Shown: positions 17,248-26,340, numbered from the stretch's first letter. The stretch: 64,000 bases of DNA from Roseibium sediminicola (GCF_023156505.1 NZ_JALNMJ010000006.1:186001-250000), one strand, 5' to 3'. Numbers and translations: made by a program. Notes: generated by a model from the sequence alone, not told the origin.

Positions 17248-17559
17248 ATGGAAACAGACTATCGACTTTACGCCGCCGGCGCGGTGCTGCATTTCCTGCC
17301 ATTTGTCATCGGCTTTGCCGTCGGCCGGTTCGATACCGTCCTTTATGCCAAACGAACGCTCCTGGGCAGGATCTGCCAGACCTTCACGCTGCTCTTGTTC
17401 CTGTGGATCGCCCTGTCCTTCGCGTTTCCGCGAAGCTTCTTCACCATCGTCTATGAAGTGGTGCTGATCATCGAGATGCTGTCCTTCGGCATCTTTTATG
17501 CCTGCTTCGCGGCCATCCTCTACCATTCCGGCAGGGCCTCCGGCCGCGATTACGTCTGA
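17248..17559 (+). CDS. small three-helix membrane protein
   Basis: 103 residues, mostly hydrophobic: three probable membrane segments (about 8-28, 42-62, 66-92) and a short cytosolic tail, SGRASGRDYV. I do not recognise a family. Start ATG at 17248, eighty-four bases after the DUF1254 stop and same strand, so it may belong to the PBP operon. Codon use is like its neighbours and length is typical for uncharacterised inner membrane proteins. It converges with the sulfotransferase gene. Confidence 0.65.
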   Translation: METDYRLYAAGAVLHFLPFVIGFAVGRFDTVLYAKRTLLGRICQTFTLLLFLWIALSFAFPRSFFTIVYEVVLIIEMLSFGIFYACFAAILYHSGRASGRDYV

Positions 17560-17594
17560 CGGTTAAAAGCTCACATCTAGCGCCAGCAGCGACA

Positions 17595-19169
17595 TCAGCT
17601 GTCCGACGGCGCCAGCGGACCGAGCGCCTGGAACAGCGGTCCGAGCTGGGCCTTGTGTTTCTTCCAGCGGCCGATGGAGGAGTTGAACATCGGCTGGCGC
17701 ACCTGCAGGTTGGAGAAAGTCGTCACCGGGCTGTCGCCCTTGTGGAACTCCAGGCAGGCGTCTTCCCAGGCAAGACCCGTCTTGCCGAGCAGGACACGGC
17801 TCTTGGCCTCCTGGTCGCGCACCAGATCCTCGTAGGAAAGGTCGTAGATCTCGACGGGCAGCACCTTGGCCCAATGGGCCATCAGATCCGCATAGCCCTG
17901 GAAATAGCGGCCGAGAGTCTCCTGGGTGATGCAGTAATTATGCGCCGGCGACAGCGCATGGCTGAGCAGGGAAACGCAGGTGTCGGCAGGCTCGCGCACG
18001 CAGTGAATGAAGGCCGCCTTCGGGAAGATCAGGCTCATCAGCCACAGCATCTCGAAATTATGCGGCATCTTGTCGGTGACCCGGGCGGCCCGCTTGTCGA
18101 AGGCATCCAGTTCGGCCAAGTACTGTCTCGCGATCTTCTTGGCATCCTTCGGCTCCAGCGCCTTGAGGCGCCGCTCCAGCGCGGCGCTCGGCGCGCCCTT
18201 CAGGCCGAGATCTTCCTGCAAATGCCGGAAATACGGAATTTCGCCACCGCTTGCCGCCTTGGAGTGGCGGCTGACGATCTGCTCCACCAGGGTCGTACCG
18301 GACCGCGGCATGCCGAAAATGAAGACCGGCCGTTCGCTGTCCGTCGCCATCTCCTGCCGCTCGGCGAAAAACGCTTCGTCGAACACCTGCTTCATGAACG
18401 CCATGCGCTCTTCCTGAAGTTTCTCGTCGAAGGGCGGATAGCCGACCCGGCGGGCGCTGTCATAGTGCCGGTCGGCCTCTTCGATATCGCCGAGATCGAA
18501 ATAGATCTTGCCGGCGGCCCAGTGCAGTTTCGACTGGTCCAGCGGCGGGCGTGGTTCGCCATCGGCGATCAGCTGTTCGATCTGGCTCAGAACCGCCGGT
18601 TTTTCGGAATATTTGCGCCCCATGGTCAGCGCATGCAGCACCGCGGGCAGTTCCTTGCCGGCCGCAACCGCCTTTTCAAACCAGCCTTCCGCTTCCTGGA
18701 TGTTGCCGACGGAAATTTCCAGCTGGCCCATGCCGAGCAGCGCATAGCCGTTCGCCGGGTCGAGCTGCAGGGCCTTCTGGAAACTTTGCCGGGCCAGCAC
18801 CGCACGCCGTTCCAGACGGTAGACGTCGCCAAGCTGGGCGTGGAACTGGGACTCCTTCGGCTGCAGCGCAACCGCCTTTTTCAAGGCATCCCGCGCGCCG
18901 GTCAGGTCGCCGGCATTCATCAGCGCAAGACCAAGAAGTTGATGCACCTGCGGGTGCTTTTTGGCTTTTTTGGCCGCGGTTTTGAAATGGGATATCGCCG
19001 GGCCGATTTCGCCTTGCTGGTAGGCCGCGATGCCCAGCGAGAAATGCGCTTGCGGATTTTGCGGATCGTGCCGCAGGACTTCCTCATAGATGGGCAAGGC
19101 GATGCCGAGCCGGCCAGCATGCTGATGAGTAAGCGCTTCCTGAACCAGGCGCTCGACAGTCGAATTCAT
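17595..19169 (-). CDS. TPR-repeat sulfotransferase family protein
   Basis: 524 residues. The N-terminal part (about 1-250) contains tetratricopeptide repeats such as GIALPIYEEVLRHDPQNPQAH and GDLTGARDALKKAVALQP. The C-terminal part is a sulfotransferase with the PAPS-binding loop FIFGMPRSGTTLVEQI near residues 281-296 and a second motif ARVTDKMPHNFEMLWLM. It would move a sulfuryl group from PAPS to an acceptor, perhaps a carbohydrate or peptide of the cell surface. There is no signal peptide, so it acts in the cytosol. Neighbours give no acceptor clue. Confidence 0.87.
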   Translation of the reverse strand: MNSTVERLVQEALTHQHAGRLGIALPIYEEVLRHDPQNPQAHFSLGIAAYQQGEIGPAISHFKTAAKKAKKHPQVHQLLGLALMNAGDLTGARDALKKAVALQPKESQFHAQLGDVYRLERRAVLARQSFQKALQLDPANGYALLGMGQLEISVGNIQEAEGWFEKAVAAGKELPAVLHALTMGRKYSEKPAVLSQIEQLIADGEPRPPLDQSKLHWAAGKIYFDLGDIEEADRHYDSARRVGYPPFDEKLQEERMAFMKQVFDEAFFAERQEMATDSERPVFIFGMPRSGTTLVEQIVSRHSKAASGGEIPYFRHLQEDLGLKGAPSAALERRLKALEPKDAKKIARQYLAELDAFDKRAARVTDKMPHNFEMLWLMSLIFPKAAFIHCVREPADTCVSLLSHALSPAHNYCITQETLGRYFQGYADLMAHWAKVLPVEIYDLSYEDLVRDQEAKSRVLLGKTGLAWEDACLEFHKGDSPVTTFSNLQVRQPMFNSSIGRWKKHKAQLGPLFQALGPLAPSDS

Positions 19170-19317
19170 GGAATGTCCTATTTCGGGTGGCGCGGCAGCG
19201 CGTCCAAGGGCCTATCAACCGCAACGGCCAGCGGCCACTGAGGTTCAAGTTTCAGCATAGATAGCTTAGGAAAGCGGCCGCAATCAATCACCAGTGGGGG
19301 CAAACTTGCCACGGTGG

Positions 19318-20181
19318 CTATTTCTGCACCGGAGCCCGTTCCAGTCCCCAGCCCTTGTAAATCCGCGATCTGCGGACGGGTTCGTCGGCGCCATAACGCG
19401 TGCTGTTGTCACAGGAGGCTTCCGCAATCCGAACCTGGCCCTCAAGTTCGCGAATGGAATTGTTGACCTTCCAGACCCGATCGCGCGTCGGCGTTTCGAT
19501 CTCTAGCCCCTCTAGCGCCCTCTTGTAGGCGGTAATGCGGTAGCGCAGCGCCTGACTGACCCATTTGATCATCACCCGGTTTTCCCAGACCCGCGCCTTG
19601 GCGCCTTCATATGTCTCTTCGGTCGATACCGGCTTGTTGGCAAGGACACGCAAGCGTTCGTCGTCGGCCTTCTTGACCCGCAGCGCCACCTCGCAGAACG
19701 GCATCACCAGTTCGGCGTCGCCGGAGGCGTCGGCCGCGATCTTGTCGTATCGGGCCTCAGAGGACTGAAACTTGTCCGAGCGTAGATAGATCAGATAAAG
19801 GTCCGGCGGCACCCGGCCTTCCGTTTCGGGCAGAACGCGCGTGCGTGAGAGTTCCACCATGGTTCCGCCGATCCAGTCCTTGGTCCAGGGCGGACGGATC
19901 AGCGTCCAGCCACGGTTGCGCATCAGCTTTTCGTCATTGGTGTAGTTGAATTTGGAAACCGGATCGCCGCGCAGGCGGGCGGCTTCATCTCCGGCCGTCG
20001 GCATCACCCTGTCATGAATGATCGAAGGTTTGGCACGGTCGAAATCGCCGGTCGGGCGCACACAGGCCGCAAGGCCCGCGGCGACAAGCACAGAGGCGGC
20101 AAGTCCCAGAACCCGCCCGATGCCCTGCCTGCGCTCCTCGCGGGACGCAGCGGCGCACTGAACCCTCATGCCATTGCCCAT
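19318..20181 (-). CDS. conserved hypothetical lipoprotein
   Basis: 287 residues with a basic N-terminus, a hydrophobic stretch and a lipobox, LVAAGLAAC with Cys about residue 40, so exported and lipid-anchored. The mature part is hydrophilic: WTLIRPPWTKDWIGGTMVELSRTRVLPETEG, then a region with VTRY-type helices. I do not recognise a family. The start is not certain: Met1 at 20181 or Met5 both leave an N-terminus long for a lipoprotein signal. A low-GC gap separates it from the small gene upstream. Confidence 0.65.
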   Translation of the reverse strand: MGNGMRVQCAAASREERRQGIGRVLGLAASVLVAAGLAACVRPTGDFDRAKPSIIHDRVMPTAGDEAARLRGDPVSKFNYTNDEKLMRNRGWTLIRPPWTKDWIGGTMVELSRTRVLPETEGRVPPDLYLIYLRSDKFQSSEARYDKIAADASGDAELVMPFCEVALRVKKADDERLRVLANKPVSTEETYEGAKARVWENRVMIKWVSQALRYRITAYKRALEGLEIETPTRDRVWKVNNSIRELEGQVRIAEASCDNSTRYGADEPVRRSRIYKGWGLERAPVQK

Positions 20182-20243
20182 CGGGCGTGTCTCCAGACCG
20201 ATCGTCGTCGAATTCGCGTTCGCGGCTGGAGAGGCTTGGACCG

Positions 20244-20453
20244 TCAGTCCTTGTCGGAACCAGCTGGTCCGGCCGCCTTTCCGATGGTCGCGATTCGTGC
20301 GGCAAGATCAAGGTCGTGACGCTCATAGCGGACACCTGGGAAGAGGATAACTTCGCCAAAGGCTTCCCGGCTCGTCGAGCGGCGTTGATTGGAGCGATGA
20401 CCCACACGTGCAGTGGGCCGTTGTGCGGATGAAAAGTCCAACAAAGTGCCCAT
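20244..20453 (-). CDS. small conserved protein (69 aa) with a perfect ribosome binding site
   Basis: 69 residues, no membrane segment: a basic N-terminal half (RPTARVGHRSNQRRSTSRE) then FGEVILFPGVRYERHD and a short helical tail. The pattern GEVILFxGVRYER is one I associate with short hypothetical proteins of Alphaproteobacteria, but I cannot name a family. Strong support is the site GAAGGAGGAGACG directly before the ATG at 20453. It lies upstream of the lipoprotein gene on the same strand and overlaps no other credible gene. Function unknown. Confidence 0.6.
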   Translation of the reverse strand: MGTLLDFSSAQRPTARVGHRSNQRRSTSREAFGEVILFPGVRYERHDLDLAARIATIGKAAGPAGSDKD

Positions 20454-20647
20454 CGTCTCCTCCTTCGGTTCCGGCCTCCCCTAAACGGCGTATTACCGAT
20501 GGGGAACGGTCAAACGGGCGACGCATTACTTCCTGCTTCTCCATTAAGAAGTCGTCAGGGTTAACAGCATGCTAACGCTTTTGCGGCAATTTGAACGAAA
20601 TCAGTTCCACCGGTGGTCCGGTCTTTTGTATTTCGTAGTCGGGTCTC

Positions 20648-21805
20648 ATGCGCCACAGCCAACGTTTCGATCCTCCCGTGCCGATTTCCTCCTCTTTCCG
20701 CAAAAAGACCAGCAGTGTTGGTTCGGACCGCGGCGTGCTTCTTGCCGCGAGTGAGCTCTTCTCCGGCCGGGCGCGGCATGATGTTGAAGAAAAAAGGATT
20801 TTTCTGGAGCTTGCGCAGAATCTGCTGCCCTCAACCTCGCTTGGGGACCGGCGCCGAATCTCTGCCCTTCTGGCCGGACATCCGGAAATTCCGGACGATC
20901 TTCTGGAGCAGCTGGCCAGCGACGACGACGATCTGACCGCCTATCCCGCGCTGCGTTACAGTCCGAGGCTTTCTGTGGATCTCCTGTTGCGCACCGCCCG
21001 GACAGGACCGGACAGTCTGAGGAAGGCAATCGCCAACCGCCCCTCCTTGCGCGATTCGGTGATCACCGTCCTGTGCGAAACTGCCGGCGCATCCGTCATC
21101 CGGATCCTGTTGGAGCGTGATGACATCATCCTCACGCAAGCTCAGCAGTCAAAGTTGAGTTGCCGTAGTGACATCGTTGCCACTCTTGGTTTAGAATTGG
21201 CCGGTCAGGACGCTCTAAACCCGGATGGACTCATGGGACAATTCCTGCACTTGCCAGATCAACTGAAACCAAAAGCCATCGCCGCCGCTGAAATGACCAG
21301 CCTGGTCAAACAGGCGCAGGCGCCGGCAACGCAAACGGGCCGCCGCACGACCGCGAGCCGCCTCAAGCTCCAGGACGCCCTGGTCAAGGAAGCCCTTCAC
21401 CAGAACCGCTCTCGGTTTGTCGACCTGCTCGGACAGGGCCTCGGCCTGCCGCAACCGACCTGCGACCTGCTGCTGCGCCACGATCAGGCCGAAGGGCTGA
21501 CCATCGCGCTGAAAACACTCGGTCTTTCCGCGGCACAACTCACCACGGTGCTGATCCGGCTGACCGGTGACGCTCTGTCGCTGGAGCGCCTGCGCGGCAT
21601 GCTGCGCCTTTACCGGACCCTCAGCACCGGAGCCGCCGAAGTGCTGGTCGGTCAATGGATCCTGCACGACCAGGGCGCTCATACGGCCTCTTCCGCAACG
21701 TCCAAGCTTGACGCACAATACCAGGACGGCGCACGCCGCGAGGGCCAGAGCGTCCAGCGCCCCGCCACGCCAGAGGTTGCGGTCAAAAGGACGACCGGCA
21801 CTTAA
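20648..21805 (+). CDS. DUF2336 domain protein
   Basis: 385 residues, cytosolic, alpha-helical. The repeated pattern LLAGHPEIPDDLLEQLASDDD, YSPRLSVDLLLRTAR and LRKAIANRPSLRDSVI matches DUF2336, an Alphaproteobacteria-typical HEAT-like repeat domain of unknown function; the tail (last about 40 residues) is disordered and basic. The start is the ATG at 20648; no clear ribosome site precedes it, so a later in-frame start is possible. Alone on its strand, convergent with DUF1491. Confidence 0.8.
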   Translation: MRHSQRFDPPVPISSSFRKKTSSVGSDRGVLLAASELFSGRARHDVEEKRIFLELAQNLLPSTSLGDRRRISALLAGHPEIPDDLLEQLASDDDDLTAYPALRYSPRLSVDLLLRTARTGPDSLRKAIANRPSLRDSVITVLCETAGASVIRILLERDDIILTQAQQSKLSCRSDIVATLGLELAGQDALNPDGLMGQFLHLPDQLKPKAIAAAEMTSLVKQAQAPATQTGRRTTASRLKLQDALVKEALHQNRSRFVDLLGQGLGLPQPTCDLLLRHDQAEGLTIALKTLGLSAAQLTTVLIRLTGDALSLERLRGMLRLYRTLSTGAAEVLVGQWILHDQGAHTASSATSKLDAQYQDGARREGQSVQRPATPEVAVKRTTGT

Positions 21806-21835
21806 GGCGGCCCCGGCAGGTCTCGCAACAAGCAC

Positions 21836-22210
21836 TCAGAACCGGAACAGGCCTGCGCCTGGATCCGGTTTTTCTTCATCAGCCAAGGGAAGATCGATTT
21901 GTCCGTCCCGGGCTTCGATGTCGACCAGCCAATAGTCGGGATCCATCCGGGCTTCGCTTTTGAGACGGCTGTCGACTGCGTCCCGGTCCGATTTTTCGAA
22001 AACGCATTCGAACAGGCGGCCCTGCGGCTGGCCTGCGAACATCGCCTGGGGGGCGGGACCGTAAAAATCGAAGGTTCCATCCAGTCGGTCGACGCAGACA
22101 AACACCGCGCCGGCTTCCGCCGCGCCGCGTTTGGTGACGGCGGCAAAGCCCCCCTCCCCGAAAATGCGGCGCACCAAGGCGCTGACAAAAAATTCCGACG
22201 TGACCCGCAT
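21836..22210 (-). CDS. DUF1491 family protein
   Basis: 124 residues, cytosolic. Begins MRVTSEFFVSALVRRIFGEGGFAAV and continues KRGAAEAGAVFVCVDRLDG, FECVFEKSDRDAVDSRLKSEARMDPDYWLVDIE, the DUF1491 signature of Alphaproteobacteria. Function unknown. Start chosen at the ATG at 22210 with GGAAGG upstream; a Met four codons earlier is less well placed. It often sits beside peptidoglycan-binding and sensor genes, as it does here. Confidence 0.88.
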   Translation of the reverse strand: MRVTSEFFVSALVRRIFGEGGFAAVTKRGAAEAGAVFVCVDRLDGTFDFYGPAPQAMFAGQPQGRLFECVFEKSDRDAVDSRLKSEARMDPDYWLVDIEARDGQIDLPLADEEKPDPGAGLFRF

Positions 22211-22302
22211 CCAGCCTTCCAATCCGTTCGAGCAGCACTGCTGCGCATGCCCGGGAAAGGCAGATTTAGGTCAGTTGGCTTCAGTGCACAAGCTGGCTGA
22301 CT

Positions 22303-23067
22303 TTATCCAGAGAGTTTGCGGCCGCTGACCATTTCCAGGCGCTCAATGACCTTTGGTCCCGGCGTGCCCGTCATCGGCAGGCCGCGGTCGAACTCGAAGC
22401 GCCTGATCGCCGCGGTCGTGTTCGCTCCCATGAGCCCATCCGCCTTGAGCGGACCGTAGCCAAGTTCGGACAGCGCCTTCTGGATCTTCATCAGATGCGG
22501 GTCGGCGTCGACGCCGGCCTCGGTCTCGGCCGCCGCGTTGTTTTGAACGGTGCCCGAGAAACCGGGTTTTGAGCGGGGCACCGGCACCAGACCGGTCTCC
22601 GGCGCATCCCCCTGAAGCAGCACCAGCGCGAGCAAGGCTTCACTGGCTTCGCCTGTTTCAACCTGTCCCGCGCGCCGCTCGAAAGCGCGGATCGCGCGTT
22701 CCGTCGCCGGGCCATTGAGGCCGTCCAACGGGCCTTCATAGAGACCGATCTTGCGCAGAGAGATTTGGAGATCGAGGACAAGCGTGGAAATTTCCTGGAT
22801 CTGCAGTCCCGGGCTGCGCCCGTCAGGCTCGGGAAGCTGCAACGCGTCCGGCCGCTCACGTGTCGCAAACAGCGGCGCCGGATGGCGGCCCGGCTGCAAT
22901 CCGACCGCATTGGCGATGATCAGACATGCGGTCAGGCCCATCACCACCGTGCCACCGGCGGCAACCGGATTGTCGAGCGCGACGTGACCGGCTCTCGACA
23001 TGAAGCTCTCAGACTGGCTAGGCGGCTGGGTCCTGGATTGTTTTGCGGTTTTTCTCGATTTTGCCAT
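22303..23067 (-). CDS. membrane-anchored peptidoglycan-binding-like protein
   Basis: 254 residues: a short basic cytosolic stretch, one transmembrane helix (about 35-55), and two peptidoglycan-binding-1-like domains: ISLRKIGLYEGPLDGLNGPATERAIRAFERR and IQKALSELGYGPLKADGLMGANTTAAIRRFEFDRGLPMTG. This would bind glycan or stem peptides in the periplasm. Start ATG at 23067 with GGCGG before it, eight bases after the sensor kinase-like gene, so the two form an operon; the larger open frame to 23244 overlaps that gene. The co-occurrence suggests a cell-wall sensing role, an inference. Confidence 0.82.
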   Translation of the reverse strand: MAKSRKTAKQSRTQPPSQSESFMSRAGHVALDNPVAAGGTVVMGLTACLIIANAVGLQPGRHPAPLFATRERPDALQLPEPDGRSPGLQIQEISTLVLDLQISLRKIGLYEGPLDGLNGPATERAIRAFERRAGQVETGEASEALLALVLLQGDAPETGLVPVPRSKPGFSGTVQNNAAAETEAGVDADPHLMKIQKALSELGYGPLKADGLMGANTTAAIRRFEFDRGLPMTGTPGPKVIERLEMVSGRKLSG

Positions 23068-23075
23068 GCCGCCGC

Positions 23076-24752
23076 CTATGCCGTCCTGGCCATAGGATTG
23101 GCCGCCTTCGACGGGGCGCCGAGCGGCAGATGAACGACCACGCAATCTCCCTGGCCCGCCACCGCGCGCACCGACAGATGCCCGCCTGCGCTCTCCAGCA
23201 GGGACAACGCGCTGTCGAAGACCAACTCGGAACCGTCGGCACACCAGGGCAAGCCGGACGGCCGGTTCCGGACGGAGAGCACGCAGTCGAGGCCGGCGGA
23301 CTCACACTTGGCCGAAACGGTGATCAAAGCCCCCTCGCCGCAGGTCTCGATCATGTCAGCCAGGAGGAAATAGAGTGCCTGGCGCACGGATTTCGCGTTG
23401 ACGGCCACCATCGGCAGGTCGCTGCCAGCCGCCAGATCGAGCATGACGCTTCTGCGCGAGGCCACTGGCGACAGCAAATCGCGGCACTGTTCCAGGCAGG
23501 CGGAAATGTCGACACTTCCGGCCACGCCCCCTTTACCGGGAGCAGCTCCTGTTTCGGGAAGCCGAGCCGGCATATGTGCGAAATCTCTGTCCGCGCTGAA
23601 CGCGGCTTCACCGGTTGCGGCCAGGTCGTCAGAACGGATCAGACAACCGGACAACACAGGCTGCTCACCGAACTTGCTTCCGTCATCAACATCCGGCTGC
23701 GAGACTTCCTGGCCAGGCTTCACTTGAGACGGCGCGACGGTATTCTCCGACGTGCGGGCAGCAGTCGCGCTCAAGGTAAGGATGAGCCTGCTCTGCTGGT
23801 CAGGTGCGCCCCCGGACTCAAGCTGGGACTGCTGGAGCTTCAGTATCAGGTGACGATACTCAGGCAGACCGGTTTCCCCTGGACGGGAGGCACCGACACG
23901 CACCCGGACTGTGAACCTTTTTGCCTCTCCGTTGTGCCGGGCCTCGGACAAGTGGGTCAGATAAAGCGGCCGGTCGGCGACATGAAGGCGCGGGAACAGC
24001 CAGTCTTCACCTTCGTCGACAGGAAACGCGCCAATGAGCCCGGCGACAGAACCGCCCAAAACGCGGATCGCGCCGTCTTGTGCGAGGTCGCAGACAACGT
24101 CGCTGCTGCCCTGCGCGATCATGTCCAAACGGGACTGCGTCCGTCCGACGGCGCGGCGCGCCAGCAATCGGTCGAGGGTCAGTCGGAGGCTTAATACGCC
24201 GGCGTAAATCAGTGCACCCAGCGCGGTGTAGAGCGGAATGTCGCGATCGGAAGCGGCGATCTGCATCTCCGGCAGCGGAAGCAAAGCAAGACCACCGGCA
24301 AGGCCGGTGCACAGCACAGCCACCAGAAGAGGCGTTTTCCGGTTCGTCGCAAAAGCCGTCTCCATCACGGGGACCAGCAACCATGGCAAAGCAAAAGACC
24401 GCAATCCTCCTGTCAGCAGGCAGATCGTTGCCACCAGACACGCGAAAAGGCAGGACGACAGACAAATGGTCCGGTTCAATGCGCCCGAGCGCGAGAGGAA
24501 CAGTGCCAGCGGCCATTGGCTCATCATCCAAGTGAGCACCAGCAGCACTGCTGCGTGCGGCGGCCCCGCCAGGGCGAGATGCAGGGGCAGCACGATCAGG
24601 GCCGCGACGCCGCTCAATATACTGCTGATCAGGAAGGACCGGTGCAAGGGCGCAAGAATCGGATCGCCCGCTGCTGAGGGATGAATCATCCCGTCGACAC
24701 GAACCATCCAAAGGCCCACAAAATCTTGCATGAATTTCAGAAGGTTACGCAC
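23076..24752 (-). CDS. sensor kinase-like protein with degenerate ATPase domain
   Basis: 558 residues: about five membrane helices (about 35-200), a PAS-like segment (about 205-300), a linker of low complexity (about 320-400) and a C-terminal region matching the histidine kinase/HATPase fold: ISACLEQCRDLLSPVASRRSVMLDLA, then RQALYFLLADMIETCGEGALITVSA. In a working kinase the N-box reads roughly N-x-x-N-A-x-K; here it is LLADMIETC with no such Asn, and I see no H-[ED]-x-x-x-P phosphoacceptor helix and no DxGxG loop. It is therefore probably an inactive kinase-like signalling protein or part of a larger complex. Start GTG at 24752 or ATG at 24731. Confidence 0.75.
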   Translation of the reverse strand: MRNLLKFMQDFVGLWMVRVDGMIHPSAAGDPILAPLHRSFLISSILSGVAALIVLPLHLALAGPPHAAVLLVLTWMMSQWPLALFLSRSGALNRTICLSSCLFACLVATICLLTGGLRSFALPWLLVPVMETAFATNRKTPLLVAVLCTGLAGGLALLPLPEMQIAASDRDIPLYTALGALIYAGVLSLRLTLDRLLARRAVGRTQSRLDMIAQGSSDVVCDLAQDGAIRVLGGSVAGLIGAFPVDEGEDWLFPRLHVADRPLYLTHLSEARHNGEAKRFTVRVRVGASRPGETGLPEYRHLILKLQQSQLESGGAPDQQSRLILTLSATAARTSENTVAPSQVKPGQEVSQPDVDDGSKFGEQPVLSGCLIRSDDLAATGEAAFSADRDFAHMPARLPETGAAPGKGGVAGSVDISACLEQCRDLLSPVASRRSVMLDLAAGSDLPMVAVNAKSVRQALYFLLADMIETCGEGALITVSAKCESAGLDCVLSVRNRPSGLPWCADGSELVFDSALSLLESAGGHLSVRAVAGQGDCVVVHLPLGAPSKAANPMARTA

Positions 24753-25064
24753 TCTACTCTACCAAACAACACCGGCACTTCCCGCCGCTCGCAGCCTTTG
24801 TGAGGGTATTGTGTGCCGGAGCACTTAAGGAACGATAAAGGATGAATTCGGATCGCCGTTTTTTTCCGAAAAACTTTTGTTTTCAGGGGCTTGATGCAAA
24901 TTCGTTCAAATTTGACTCAATTTTTCAGAAAACTTGCGCTAAATACCTGATTTATTTTATGAAAATTAGACCTTCCGGTTCAACCGGGCATTCTCATGTC
25001 GCTGTTATGGTGCCCTCATAACAAGCGCGTCAGTGGCACAAAGACGCGCAAAGCAGAACAGACT
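24753..25064. other. intergenic region, AT-rich
   Basis: 312 bases between two divergent genes. It is clearly richer in A and T than its surroundings, with several A/T tracts (24915-24960), and must hold the promoters for both. I see no open reading frame of note and no convincing inverted repeat. Confidence 0.5.
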
Positions 25065-25523
25065 ATGGGTAGCGACATGTTCTTTCTCTTGAGGACGGCC
25101 TTTTGGCTCACCTTGGTTTTGGTTCTGATCCCATTGGGTTCGGAACAGGAAAGCACCACGGTGGAAAAAGTGGATCCGGTGTCCGCCTTCCTGGCGGCGC
25201 AGGCAACGGTGTCGGATATCGGCGGTTTTTGCGGGCGCAACCCGCAGGCTTGCGAAACCGGAGGCAATGCGCTCACGGCAATCGGCAGCCGCGCCCGCGA
25301 CGGCGCGCGGATCGTCTACGAATTCCTCGACACACAGATTGCGGACGGTTCCGGAGCTGAATCCCTGGTAACCGGTTCCACGGCTTCCGCACCGGCCGCA
25401 CCGGCGGACCAGAAACTGGCCGGCAGTGCCACTTGGCAGCCGGACTTGAACAACGTCTCCGCAGTTGAGACAGATTTTGGGCCGGTGCCACGGCCCAAAC
25501 CCCGCTTGGGTCTAAACACCTGA
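25065..25523 (+). CDS. DUF5330 domain protein
   Basis: 152 residues: an N-terminal membrane helix or uncleaved signal (MFFLLRTAFWLTLVLVLIPLG), a short domain with VDPVSAFLAAQATVSDIGGFCGRNPQACETGG (two Cys) and a proline-rich tail ending in FGPVPRPKPRLGLNT. It matches the DUF5330 family of Hyphomicrobiales. Function unknown, probably membrane-anchored with the domain in the periplasm. Start is uncertain between the ATG at 25065 and the ATG at 25077; neither has a strong ribosome site. Confidence 0.78.
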   Translation: MGSDMFFLLRTAFWLTLVLVLIPLGSEQESTTVEKVDPVSAFLAAQATVSDIGGFCGRNPQACETGGNALTAIGSRARDGARIVYEFLDTQIADGSGAESLVTGSTASAPAAPADQKLAGSATWQPDLNNVSAVETDFGPVPRPKPRLGLNT

Positions 25524-25647
25524 GCGGTAAGACCGTGCAAGGCCCTACGACCTCCTGGGCCTGACAACGGTCGATTGCGCCCCCGCTGGAGCGGTGCCGC
25601 GCAGCGGCATCGCCAAGACGGCTTCACTTCAGCGGTTCGTTCCGCTG

Positions 25648-25691
25648 CGCCGCAGATGGAAAGCTGCCCATTCCATCTGCGGCGTATTTTT
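25648..25691 (+). terminator. rho-independent terminator after DUF5330
   Basis: CGCCGCAGATGGAA pairs perfectly with TTCCATCTGCGGCG around a nine-base loop, followed by TATTTTTA. Strong terminator. The rest of the gap 25524-25826 holds nothing I recognise. Confidence 0.85.
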
Positions 25692-25826
25692 ATGTCCGCC
25701 CCTCACCACTTCCCGCCAAAACAGACCGCCCTGGCCCATCGGTGCCCCGCACAGGTAACCGCATGGTTTGCACATTCGCGCCCACAGGCTATATGAAGGC
25801 GGAAACGACTTTCAAAGACCGGTGCC

Positions 25827-26258
25827 ATGACAACCAGCCTAGACGAAATCCTTGAGACCTTTGATTTTCTCGACGACTGGGAAGACCGGTACAAATATCT
25901 GATCGACCTGGGCAAGGAAATGCCCCCGCTCTCGGACGGGGAAAAAACCGACGCCAACAAGGTGCGCGGCTGCGTGTCGCAGGTCTGGCTGATCACCTCG
26001 GTCGAAAAAGCGCCGGACGGTTCGCCGGTGCTTTCCTTCAAGGGCGACAGCGACGCGCTGATCGTGCAGGGGCTGGTGGCGATCGTCACGGCCCTCTTCA
26101 GTGGCAAAGCCGCGAAAGACATTCTGGAAACCGACGTCGAGGCGGTCTTTGCCCAGCTCGGCCTGCAGGATCACCTGACCCCGCAGCGCTCCAACGGTTT
26201 GCGCTCCATGGTCGGCCGCATCCGCACGGACGCCCAGCAGGCCCTCGAAGCGGCCTGA
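25827..26258 (+). CDS. sufE: SufE cysteine desulfuration protein
   Basis: 143 residues of the SufE family, which receives sulfane sulfur from the desulfurase SufS and passes it to the SUF iron-sulfur assembly scaffold. The active-site Cys, residue 49, is in NKVRGCVSQVW, and the family core ILETFDFLDDWEDRYKYLIDLGKEMP precedes it. Here it is alone, without sufS or sufBCD, as is usual in Alphaproteobacteria. Start ATG at 25827. A strong hairpin follows and separates it from the convergent mucR gene. Confidence 0.93.
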   Translation: MTTSLDEILETFDFLDDWEDRYKYLIDLGKEMPPLSDGEKTDANKVRGCVSQVWLITSVEKAPDGSPVLSFKGDSDALIVQGLVAIVTALFSGKAAKDILETDVEAVFAQLGLQDHLTPQRSNGLRSMVGRIRTDAQQALEAA

Positions 26259-26288
26259 CGCTCCACAAAGTCAACGAATAAAGACACA

Positions 26289-26317
26289 AAAAGGGCCGTC
26301 CCGAGGGCGGCCCTTTT
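26289..26317. terminator. bidirectional terminator between sufE and mucR
   Basis: AAAAGGGCCG pairs with CGGCCCTTTT around a nine-base loop; T-runs lie on both sides, so it can serve both convergent genes. Confidence 0.9.
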
Positions 26318-26340
26318 CAAATTTCACGTTGCGGTCGGGC

